Origin: Phoronis ovalis
Taxonomy: Eukaryota > Phoronida > Phoronidae
Length of the DNA stretch: 16,222 nt
Assembly (NCBI GenBank): GCA_028565635.1
Contig: JAOXYB010024413.1
Location: 1-16,222 of the forward strand
Direction: 5' to 3'
The translations under genes were made by a program, and so were the position numbers. Position 1 is the first letter of the stretch. Each line of letters starts with the position of its first letter. Of the stretch, positions 9,063 through 16,222 are shown piece after piece. Under the pieces are notes generated by a model. It saw only the letters and a list, made by a program, of their open reading frames with translations, was not told the DNA's origin and did not search any database.

Positions 9063-9299
9063 ACGCAGATTCCTTATTATTCAGAATGATTAAAAGTGGA
9101 GATTGTTTGCTAAATTATTGATACAAAATACTTTTATTGCAAAAAAAATACGAGATTTTTTGAGGAAAAAATTTTAAAAATACTTGCTATCCGGAATTTA
9201 ATTTGTAAATTTCATTTCTACGCAAATTAGTTATTACTCAGAAAGATTAAAACAGAAAATAGTTTACTAAATTACTGATACAAAATGCTTTTATTGCAA
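9063..9299. repeat. Two 80-bp direct repeat copies, period 157
   Basis: The blocks 9063-9142 and 9220-9299 align without gaps at 67 of 80 positions by hand count. Both end in a nearly identical ATACAAAATRCTTTTATTGC. The spacer contains an A-rich tract and a TTTGTAAATTTC segment. This is an old local duplication or two copies of a small element, directly upstream (minus sense) of the 8914-9027 exon. Confidence 0.75.
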
Positions 9300-9614
9300 T
9301 AAGATACAATTTTAAAAAATGGTAAAAAGACCTGTTATATGGATTTTATTTCGTGAATGTAGAAACTAACGGAAATGCGCGACATGTTTGCAAAAATCTT
9401 GTCCTGCCAAGCGTTTAGAGTTTTATTTGCTATTTTGCCTATTTTCACTGTTTTAGCCAACCTCCGCTCAAGATGTTATTAGTGTGTTATCTTACATTAT
9501 TCATTACACATATGAGCAGAAAAAATCAGTAAAATGCCAAAAAAGTTGCAAATACTCATTTTAGTTAATGGATATAATTGCGTTAGTTATATATGTAGTT
9601 GCGTTATATGGCAT

Positions 9615-9702
9615 AAGGTCACAATAAGGTCACAATAAGGTCACAATAAGGTCACAATAAGGTCACAATAAGGTCACAATAAGGTCACAATAAGGTCACA
9701 AT
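9615..9702. repeat. Eight perfect tandem copies of AAGGTCACAAT (DR5 half-site array)
   Basis: The 11-bp unit AAGGTCACAAT is repeated exactly eight times with no mismatch. Each unit contains AGGTCA, the consensus nuclear-receptor half-site, and an 11-bp period puts five bases between half-sites. That is the direct-repeat-5 geometry recognised by RAR/RXR-type heterodimers. The perfect identity implies recent expansion or homogenisation. Binding is inference; the array itself is directly seen. Confidence 0.95.
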
Positions 9703-11938
9703 TCATGCAACCGCAGTGTTTACACAAAGGCTGGTTGGAAATAGTGCAAAACTTTAAATGTATGATTTTTCTTTTTTGTTCATTCCTTTTCGCACCCACC
9801 GCACTTCCCCCCATCTGACGAGCCTGCTGTTGAGGTGGAACGTCATTTTTTGCTTAACAAATGTCTAAGTCGCTCAATTTCTGCATATTAATACAAAATA
9901 TGTCAGAAGTGTTATATACTAAATATAATATGGTTACTACAAAATAATCATTTCAATTGTACGTTGCAGTTGTTTTAGGACCCTGGGGGTACCCTCTACC
10001 CCCTCCTATATAGTGCTCTGATTTATTGCTTGTAATTAAAAACATGTATAATAAGAAATTAGCTGCATTTTCATGTGTAACAAGTCAATCACATGTTATA
10101 ACACAAAACTATATGAACTTGTCAATTTCTCTGTCTGTGTAACATATCAATATCAGAAACCTGCTTGTAGTAATAGTAGTACAAAAACAACATACATTGT
10201 AAATGCTATTATTCGTAGTTTGTAATGTAGTATAGTCTGACTTTTAACAAATTTATATTACATTATTTTATTTCTATTACAAAAAGAGCTGGTTTTGGTA
10301 GAAACATGTCAGACTGAACACAGCTGTAATATATAGTTAACGTAGAGTAAATATCCCGCTATTATACATTGTAATACTTCCAAACTATGCACATATAAAA
10401 CGCATTGTAAATATATTTATTTTTAATTTCAGAGAAATCATGTGCAACTGTAACTCTAGACATTTTTGAATTTTAATTGATAAAGTGTTGTATTATGATT
10501 TGGACTGTGTTTATATTGGCTAGGTTACATTAAATTAGAGCACAAGCAGTATGTTTTGCTGAGCGACACAAGAATAAAAAAGTTTATTTAGACTGACTTT
10601 CGTTCTAAAGATATATAATATGCAGTATATCAAATTTAATGATGTATTTTGATAATATATTTCACTGTATTGTATATATTTAATAGCAATATTTTAACAA
10701 GTATCGCAAAAACACCATGCATCTGAGCTGGACTGGGTCAATGATTTTTAAATTTAAATTATATATGAAAATTGCATAAAATGTACATAAAATGCATACT
10801 TTTAGCTATAGAAGTGTGAGCATATTTGTGATAAAGGAAATATTTTGATGTTTTGTGTACCACACCATATGATATTTGATGCAAATAAAATATTTAAAAA
10901 TAAAATGGTATGAATTAATCAGCTAAACACAGAGTTTAACACTTGCATAACGTGTTTTTATTTGATTTATTGTTATGTATATAATACAAAATAAGCATAG
11001 AAATGTGTACATCTCCTTCTAGAACTTCAGTAGCTGATAGAAGCATGTGGTCTGTTTGTGAGGTTAATAAATATGCAGGGAAAAAAATGTATTATTATTC
11101 AATTGAAACATATAAAGTTAAATTAGTAATGATGTCAATTTGTCTAAAAGTCATGGAGTAGATATAAAAGTTAAATCAGGAGGTGATGATGTTATTGTAA
11201 TCAGTAATTCTAATTAAAAATCAATCAGCCAAATTCTAATTAAAAATACTTGAACAATTACATTTAAATGAAGTACAAGAATTTTTTTTTGAAATGTTTC
11301 AGTTAGTTGTTATAAAAATTATTTATGTCCTTTTCGGAATTGCTACCATTTTTATGAAACAACTGTATTGTGTTAGTATAAACTAAGATAAGTAAAAGAA
11401 CGATATTTGACTATATGAAAAGAAGTAATGAAAACAAGGTAGCTATGCAATTCAAATGTACTGCGGAAGCCCAGCTGTGCACCTCGGAATTCTGGTTGTC
11501 TCTTTAAATTTGTTAACAAATAACTTTAGTATTGCTATAATGCACGTATAGTTTACACACAAAGATTGACAACATAAACATTTAAATACTAAAACAAAAA
11601 TGCTGATATGTCAAAAGGAAAATAATAAAAAAATCACATATACTGAATGAAATAGTAAAAAGTGGATAATCATAAATACGGACAATAACTCGATAAGTGT
11701 ACATGAAATATAAATAGTTTAAATAATTATAAATTTTCCTGTGCTATAATTATCTATTAATTAATTAAATAATTAATGTATTTATTCATTTCAAAACGAC
11801 TGGATTGATGGACTCGAAAGATGGCATACATGTAAATATATATGTTATTGTCAATAGCAAAAGAGAAAAATAGTTTTTTAATCTTCGTCCCAAGAGAACG
11901 GTTCCACCATATTAGAATTTTTTTTAATTTTTTTATAC
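9703..11938. other. Long A+T-rich stretch, probably intron of the minus-strand gene
   Basis: No exon with good splice sites and sustained frame was found. Visible items are a 7-bp stem hairpin at 9985-10003, a 16-bp direct repeat (AATTCTAATTAAAAAT) at 11206-11221 and 11232-11247, and poly-A/T runs. A short minus frame near 9770-9860 reads plausibly as protein but lacks a donor. If the 11939 and 8914 exons belong together, this is intronic. Confidence 0.5.
9985..10003. other. GC-rich hairpin (7-bp stem)
   Basis: GGGGGTA (9985-9991) and TACCCCC (9997-10003) are perfect complements around a five-base loop CCCTC. The hairpin stands out in A+T-rich DNA. There is no terminator role to infer in a eukaryotic context; it may be the end of an unrecognised element. 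Confidence 0.5.
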
Positions 11939-12174
11939 CTTCAACAGTTTTTATTGCATAGACAAGCATAGTCAAATTTGGGTGATCAAAATGTTCATCT
12001 CGATAGTATGCATCGACATTAATGGCCCCTACGTGAACCTTAATTGTTAAAAAGGAGGATTGGAAGCTGCATATGCAAGGAACGCTGTTTTAGATGATTT
12101 TCAGTTTCAATAGCTTGTTTAACATATGCTATCTCTTTAGGTACAGTTTTAAAAAGATTATTTTTCCACAAGGA
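11939..12174 (-). CDS. Coding block with a one-base frameshift, unidentified minus-strand gene
   Basis: I do not recognise the family. The upstream half (12174 down to 12043) reads KTVPKEIAYVKQAIETENHL followed by KQRSLHMQLPI and then meets TAA. The downstream half, in another frame (12058 down to 11939), reads VHVGAINVDAYYRDEHFDHP followed by NLTMLVYAIKTVE. Removing one T from the T5 run (plus 12049-12053) would join them. The block ends at AAG|GTATAA (11939) in phase 1, matching the 8914-9027 exon. The 5' limit is uncertain; a weak acceptor ends at AAAG near 12136. Alternatively AAG|GTTCAC (12038) is a real acceptor and only the 100-nt downstream half is an exon. The frameshift may be a genuine lesion (pseudogene) or a homopolymer error. 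Vague resemblance of the downstream half to GMC-oxidoreductase C-terminal regions is too weak to name it. Confidence 0.45.
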
Positions 12175-12209
12175 TTATTAAAATTAGTAAATCCATTTTG
12201 AAATTACAG

Positions 12210-12324
12210 GCATTTATATTGATGTTTCTGAAAGCTACCATGTGTTTATTACCCATAATGCAGAGTGCTCAGAGGCGAACAAGGTTGTATGCAGTTGTAT
12301 CATCATTTTTATTTTATTTATCAG
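12210..12324 (+). CDS. Possible exon on plus strand, two competing frames
   Basis: TTGAAATTACAG precedes and CAG|GTAACG follows a 115-nt stretch that is open in two plus frames. One reads IYIDVSESYHVFITHNAECS, then EANKVVCSC and a hydrophobic run. The other reads FILMFLKATMCLLPIMQ and continues past the donor. The splice signals are good, but no neighbouring exon of matching phase was identified. It lies 35 bases from the minus-strand coding block. Chance is a serious alternative. Confidence 0.2.
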
Positions 12325-12380
12325 GTAACGATTTGTTATTGAAAGGGGATACTTTTATAAGGGATGTTAAAAGCAAATAA

Positions 12381-13400
12381 CTGCATTTTGGTATTGTTAT
12401 GAGAGTATATCAGTGAAAAAAAATAATTTCTATATGATTACATGCAAACTTTGTTCAGCTCTCCGATGCATTATGGATAATAAAGGTTAATAGTAGCTTT
12501 CAGATCTACCAACATAAATATCTATAACTTCAAAATAGGTTGAACAATTTAATAATCCTTGTTGGAAAACTTGAATGGCTTATGCGGTGCGTGTGGCACC
12601 TGCATATATCAATAATAAATACACCTTTTATTCAATGCGGGTTGGTCTAACCTAGATGTAGTCATTCGGAATTTTATAACTCCGCCTCTATGTAACAAAA
12701 TGTATCATAAAAATAACATATCTCAAAAGCAAGCACGTCATTGCTAATATAGAATTTATCATTGAATAGGCATTGGTTTGTTCTTTAAATCGTGACAATA
12801 TGTAACTCCGCCTCTGTATATGAACGGTATAAAGAAACAAATCTTAAAACCAATTTTAATACATTATTTGACTACACCCTTCTTTAAGAAAATTCAGTCT
12901 GATACTAGAAGGCAAGCAGGTGAGAGGGATGAATTCCTTTTGCACTTTTATCTTTGTGTTTCCAGAATACAGTATACACATATTTAGTTAACAGTTTTAA
13001 GTTACCTTACAAGTAATTCTTAAGTTTATAATTAAAGAAAATAATCAAATATAACTTTTGTCTAAAAGTTAATCTTTCACGGGCATTTCGAGATAACATC
13101 AATATATTAAAGCAAGCTTAAAAATTGTTTATAAACAAAGTTAAAGCAATAAAACAGACGGCTCTTTAGAGAGAAATTTTGAGGAAAATGTCAAACAGCT
13201 TGGCATTATAGCAAGACAAAAGTTGTAAATTTATGAATGTGAATGTAGGGGGAAAATAGAGTGAACTATTTCAATTTTGAAGAATCGTAACTTTACTTTT
13301 AATCGAAGCAATGCTCTAATTAACATTTTTGTATTAACTTCAAAAATTTCAAATTGGGAAATATAGTTTAACTTTTTAATTTCTAAAATTTAGGCTCCTG
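12381..13400. other. Intergenic or intronic DNA with a short repeated motif
   Basis: TAACTCCGCCTCT occurs at 12677-12689 and 12803-12815, each followed by weakly similar A-rich sequence, which suggests a degenerate 126-bp duplication or fragments of a repeat family. No exon was found here. Confidence 0.5.
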
Positions 13401-13408
13401 CTTTACAG

Positions 13409-13518
13409 TTTATCAAACAATAAGCAACCTTAATCTGTCGAATGCGGACCTCGCTAGGCACGTGTATGACGGAGCGTTTTTTCTCAAGTGTGCAGCCGTA
13501 GGGACAACGTTTGTTTGA
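13409..13518 (+). CDS. Possible terminal exon, unidentified plus-strand gene
   Basis: A strong acceptor (GGCTCCTGCTTTACAG) is followed by two bases of a split codon, 35 codons and TGA. The peptide includes SNLNLSNADLARHVYDGAFF then LKCAAVGTTFV. The block is GC-richer and CpG-richer than its surroundings. The pattern N-x-A-x-Y-A-hydrophobic-LK faintly recalls the first membrane helix of MAPEG proteins, but this is too short to claim. The minus strand is also open here (NPFSNKRCPYGCTLEKKRSV), but its putative acceptor leads into an in-frame stop. No upstream exon or polyadenylation signal was found. Confidence 0.25.
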
Positions 13519-14116
13519 AAATGGATTAATTCTTTTTTACTAAATTAAAGAAATCATAATATGTAAATATATCAAAAATTGCAGAGAGTGTTTCAAGGTA
13601 CCAAATAACATGTTTTAAAATCCACCTGGATGTCTTTAGTCAATCATAGTAAAAACGTTTGGTTGTTGAAATTGCACGAACAATCGAATGTTGTAGCATT
13701 TTAGTAACTGGATATAATTTGCCGCGAAAAATTAGACTGTTTACATACCATATAGCATAAGGCAATATACTATTTTTTATTATGGTGGATAGGAAAATCA
13801 TACACTTATAAGTGTCATATTAAATTGTAATTTATGTGTACAACGTTTACAATATCTGGTGCAAAATTGTATTTGAAATATACAAATGCATTTTTGATGA
13901 TTGTTTCTGGTTTTGCTGTAATTTTTCCGAAAAGCAAAGTTCCGATTTTTTCTAACAAAATATGTTGCTTCCATTAATCGATCGTTTTCATCAAACGTTT
14001 TAGTCCGTGATGTACTTAGTCCTGTTTGTGCTTTTATATTATTTTGTTCCATTTTCCATTTATTAATTAGATTAATGAGCGATGTAGGGGGTCCTCCCCA
14101 GGGTGCAATGCTCACA
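13519..14116. other. Upstream region of the ZP-N-like gene
   Basis: No exon is supported. A minus frame is open for 105 codons (13798-14115) without splice or start context. The GC-richer patch GGGGGTCCTCCCCAGGG lies just before the TATA box. This stretch would contain the proximal promoter of the downstream gene. Confidence 0.4.
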
Positions 14117-14124
14117 TATATAAA
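14117..14124 (+). promoter_or_regulatory. TATA box TATATAAA
   Basis: A canonical TATATAAA lies 73 bases before the ATG at 14197. Standard spacing would place the transcription start near 14148 and give a 5' UTR of about 50 bases. TATTTTTTTTAGTTATTTTA followed by TCATCAG, just before the ATG, also resembles a splice acceptor, so an upstream untranslated exon is possible instead. Confidence 0.4.
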
Positions 14125-14196
14125 TGCAATACAATGCTAAAACAAAAGCTGTATTATAGTATTGTATTTTTTTTAGTTATTTTATCATCAGTAAAG

Positions 14197-14272
14197 ATGA
14201 AGCTGATTGTACTCGCGGCTTTGCTTCTGTTGATTATCGCAGTTAGCCAAACTGTTGGCCAATCCCCCACTG
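14197..14272 (+). CDS. Signal-peptide exon of a secreted protein (exon 1)
   Basis: The first ATG after the TATA box opens 25 codons plus one base. The peptide starts MKLIVLAALLLLIIAVSQTV, a textbook secretory signal: a lysine near the N-terminus, an unbroken hydrophobic core, then polar residues with a likely cleavage after Thr-Val-Gly (about residue 21). The exon ends at ACTG|GTTAGT, an acceptable donor, in phase 1. It joins in phase to the exon at 15486 (G plus CT gives alanine) and equally to the putative alternative exon at 15286 (G plus GT gives glycine). The protein is predicted to enter the secretory pathway. Confidence 0.75.
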
Positions 14273-15485
14273 GTTAGTATTACTTTACTATTGTTTGTAA
14301 CAAAGTGCGACCTCGTGGTATAGTATATGGTACTGCGTCTTTTATTTAATTATTTATGACGTATCAAACAACAATATCATGGGGTAGCATCTCAGCTCGT
14401 TGAAAACGGTAGTATTAATGGACTAGAAGAGATTGATTGTGGCACTGTTAGTTAACTATAACCTCAATTTTTCGTAACCAAATTAAAGATAGATATATAA
14501 CTTTTCCTTCATTTTATAAACGTTATACTTTAAAGTTTATGACTCTAAAAGACAAAATGTTCAAAATAGTTCTCATAATCTGATCAGAAGCTATTTTGAA
14601 AAAATGTGTATTTAATTTTCAAAAAAAAACGAGTCACAAATTTCTCATTGTACAAATCAATTTAACATTGAGATCTATAAATAATGCCGCAGAAATGAAA
14701 CATTTTATCTTGTTTAATTTTTTTTAATTTTAAGGGTCACATTTTTACTGATTCTGACCGGATACCTAAATTTCAAAAACTTCTGAACAAAGAATTTTTT
14801 TAAATCAAAGGACATGTTTCGCGGATAGATATGTAAAGATCATTTGTACAAAGTATTATGTTAAAACATAGGCTGCAATTTATAAATATATACCTTATTG
14901 TATAATATATTTCGTGACTTTAAAACTAAAACTTGATTAAATTTGATCCCAAAAAAAAGGATTGTTGACACAGTATATCTGTTACAAGTATTTAGTACAG
15001 AAATATACTAGCGTTGTTATAGGTGTTCAATGATTTGCTTTTATTTCACTTGTGTACTTCATGAAAGCAAAGTTATTATATATTATATTAACAATTAAAA
15101 TTGTGGATAATCATAATTAATTAATGTACAGAGTTGTAATTTTTAAGATAAAAACTTCAAGGACTACGTAGCTTATCTTCACATATGGTTAAAAATTAGG
15201 TAAATAGTTGAATTCTTATTTTCAAAATGGTATGCTAGTGACTACAGTCAGCTATACATTTTAAATTTCTTTATAACTTATATAGGTAAAGCCTGCAATT
15301 GTGAAAATGATCCAATCGCTTTCGGTGCAAAATTCGGAAGGAAAATGGTTAAAAATGTGTATTTCGAAACTCGTAAATTCCATTTCAAAAGACAGAAAGA
15401 GATATTTTAAAAGTACTTAGAATTTCGCCAGATTAAGAATTAAAAGTATTGATAATTAATTGTATGTGCTTTTTTCAATTTGCAG
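14273..15485 (+). other. Intron 1 of the ZP-N-like gene
   Basis: The intron runs from GTTAGT to TTTTTTCAATTTGCAG. It is very A+T-rich apart from the 15286-15410 block, which has its own acceptor and an in-phase open frame. No other coding or repeat structure was seen. Confidence 0.65.
15286..15410 (+). CDS. Putative alternative terminal exon (short cysteine-containing basic peptide)
   Basis: TTTCTTTATAACTTATATAG provides an acceptor. Spliced from exon 1 in phase 1, the frame reads GKACNCENDPIAFGAKFGRK, then MVKNVYFETRKFHFKRQKEIF and TAA at 15408-15410. The result would be a secreted basic peptide of about 68 residues with a CxC motif. Gly-Arg-Lys, Arg-Lys and Lys-Arg are the kind of sites processed in amidated neuropeptide precursors. 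ATTAAA near 15438 could serve as a variant polyadenylation signal. Forty-one open codons in this composition can arise by chance, and a GTAAAT inside (15373) could even make it a cassette exon. It is a hypothesis based on splice phase and frame only. Confidence 0.25.
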
Positions 15486-15706
15486 CTTCTTACTCATGCA
15501 CCAATACCGTCTCTCCCGCTGATCTTACTGGCACAAAAACTCTTACTATTAGAGCACCCAATACGCATAATGCACAGACGTTCTTGCGCTTCTTCCTTGC
15601 TACCCCTACTGGATATGAAGCTACAGCTGGGTGCTTAAGTGGTGCAGTAGTTGACAATGAATTCGTGATTACAGTTGTCATTGATGACACAACTTGTGGC
15701 ATTGTA
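15486..15706 (+). CDS. ZP-N-like extracellular domain exon (exon 2)
   Basis: A strong acceptor (CTTTTTTCAATTTGCAG) and a consensus donor (GTA|GTAAGT) bound 221 nt encoding 74 residues with the split codon. It starts in phase 1, matching exon 1, and ends in phase 0. Cysteines at exon residues 5, 50 and 71, alternating beta-type hydrophobic stretches, and the ending DNEFVITVVIDDTTCGIV resemble the N-terminal half of zona pellucida domains. There C2 precedes a strand and C3 sits in a CG(T) motif; the fourth cysteine would lie in the next exon. Known ZP-N proteins are extracellular polymer or egg-coat components. The order signal peptide then ZP-N-like module fits a secreted matrix, egg-coat or mucus protein. 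The family call is by pattern only and could be another immunoglobulin-like beta-sandwich. Confidence 0.7.
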
Positions 15707-16026
15707 GTAAGTAAAACAAGTTTTAACTGTTATTTTTAAATGTTTGACGTTCTGCTTCGCGCAGAAATATCACCCGAAAAAGCGTGTTGGAGTGTTATTG
15801 TGTATGACTTGGCGTGAAACGTGATAACAAAACATGCATGAGAATTTAAAAAACGAACAAAAATTAAGCAAAATTCACTGATGCTGCTGGTGACGGACAT
15901 ATCCCGGGGACATATTTATCATGCGTTTTTACATGCTGATGCATGATCATGCCACTGCTACTTATACATGTTAAATGATTTAGAATTAATTTTAAAAATA
16001 TATCTGTTTCTTTGAAATGCTTTCAG
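15707..16026 (+). other. Intron 2 (putative)
   Basis: The interval runs from GTAAGT to TTTCTTTGAAATGCTTTCAG. No repeat or coding structure was seen apart from moderately GC-richer patches around 15745-15790 and 15880-15960. Confidence 0.4.
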
Positions 16027-16074
16027 TCACATAATAGATTACTACTGAATTATCTGCTCATTGCGCGTTGTTAG
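16027..16074 (+). CDS. Putative last exon of the ZP-N-like gene
   Basis: A good acceptor (CTGTTTCTTTGAAATGCTTTCAG) opens in phase 0, matching the end of exon 2. It encodes SHNRLLLNYLLIARC and TAG (16072-16074). This would finish a protein of about 114 residues and supply a fourth cysteine, completing the C1-C4 and C2-C3 pairing typical of ZP-N. AATAAA follows at 16184-16189. Against it: the peptide is short, hydrophobic and unlike a ZP-N final strand, and the gene may instead continue beyond the window. Confidence 0.3.
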   Translation, partial: SHNRLLLNYLLIARC

Positions 16075-16093
16075 AAATCTACTGAAAGAGTAA

Positions 16094-16222
16094 ATGGAAA
16101 ATGGAAAAACTAAATATTACACATTTTGTAACTGCCTGTGTCGTCACATGGCGGCCTCCAAGGATCTTCGTGAACAAAAGGTAAATAAACACCTTTCCGT
16201 CTGTGTAATACAACAGTCATTA
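16094..16222 (+). CDS. Partial open frame at the right edge, possible gene start
   Basis: ATG at 16094, directly after an in-frame TAA, opens 43 codons to the window edge. It begins MENGKTKYYTFCNCLCRHMA and continues ASKDLREQK. A second ATG at 16148 (CACATGGCGGCC) has strong initiation context and an ATGGCGGC core like the YY1 promoter motif. AAG|GTAAAT at 16181 could be a donor in phase 0. The cysteine/histidine cluster could suggest metal binding but is not a known motif. If the AATAAA at 16184 is used by the ZP-N-like gene, this is merely 3' UTR. Confidence 0.3.
   Translation, partial: MENGKTKYYTFCNCLCRHMAASKDLREQKVNKHLSVCVIQQSL
16184..16189 (+). terminator. Possible polyadenylation signal AATAAA
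   Basis: AATAAA lies 110 bases after the TAG of the putative last exon at 16027-16074. It also overlaps the candidate donor of the right-edge open frame, so only one of the two readings is likely to be right. Confidence 0.3.

Noticed and set aside
13798-14115. Minus frame of 105 codons just upstream of the ZP-N-like gene.
   Set aside because: It begins at a GTG rather than ATG, has no convincing splice sites, is A+T-driven (Lys, Asn and Ile rich) and overlaps the expected promoter of the plus gene.
15490-15702. Minus frame of 70 codons inside exon 2.
   Set aside because: It is the complementary shadow of the well-supported plus-strand exon and has no splice or start signals of its own.
1-16222. 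Possible bacterial genes, CRISPR array, rRNA or integrated virus.
   Set aside because: There is no ribosome-binding-site-led ORF series, no spaced direct-repeat array, no recognisable rRNA segment and no viral protein motif. The 9615-9702 repeats are contiguous with no spacers.

Overview
The window looks like non-coding-rich nuclear DNA from an animal, probably a marine invertebrate. A mollusc or other lophotrochozoan would fit, but that is inference. It is strongly A+T-rich and carries microsatellite, minisatellite and decayed repeat DNA. There is no dense array of long ORFs, ribosome-binding sites or operons. Coding sequence appears only as short segments bounded by GT/AG splice signals, so the longest open frames are mostly uninformative and exons had to be read by frame, splice site and phase.

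Plus-strand gene at the right end (about 14117 to 16190). A TATA box precedes a signal-peptide exon (14197-14272). A 1.2 kb intron leads to a 221-nt exon (15486-15706) whose cysteine and strand pattern resembles a ZP-N domain. A possible last exon (16027-16074, AATAAA at 16184) would close a secreted protein of about 114 residues with four cysteines in its mature part. The first intron also contains an in-phase alternative terminal exon (15286-15410).

Minus-strand gene, not recognised (about 7315 to 12174). A coding block at 11939-12174 has one homopolymer frameshift. A 114-nt exon at 8914-9027 has a perfect CAG|GTGAGT donor, and the phase between these two agrees. A terminal exon at 7315-7437 ends in TGA with a polyadenylation signal beyond. 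Its phase does not join directly to the 8914 exon, so one exon is missing or they are separate genes. The introns hold a GC-ended inverted-repeat element (7514-7740), a repeated GC-rich motif (7978-8122), two diverged duplications (8596-8783 and 9063-9299) and eight perfect 11-bp repeats (9615-9702). Each 11-bp repeat carries AGGTCA, which gives nuclear-receptor DR5 spacing.

Degraded coding segment on the plus strand (5549-5967). It reads as protein but is broken by an in-frame TAG, a one-base deletion in an A run and an in-frame TGA. AATAAA follows at 6029. It is best read as a pseudogene or a sequence-error-damaged last exon.

The left third (1-5548) has no gene I can support. It holds an (AT)n microsatellite, two ACGCGT palindromes, and at the extreme left edge a segment also found at 7181-7228 in the 3' flank of the minus-strand gene. 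The right edge (16094-16222) holds an open frame running off the window that may start another gene or simply be the 3' UTR of the ZP-N-like gene.
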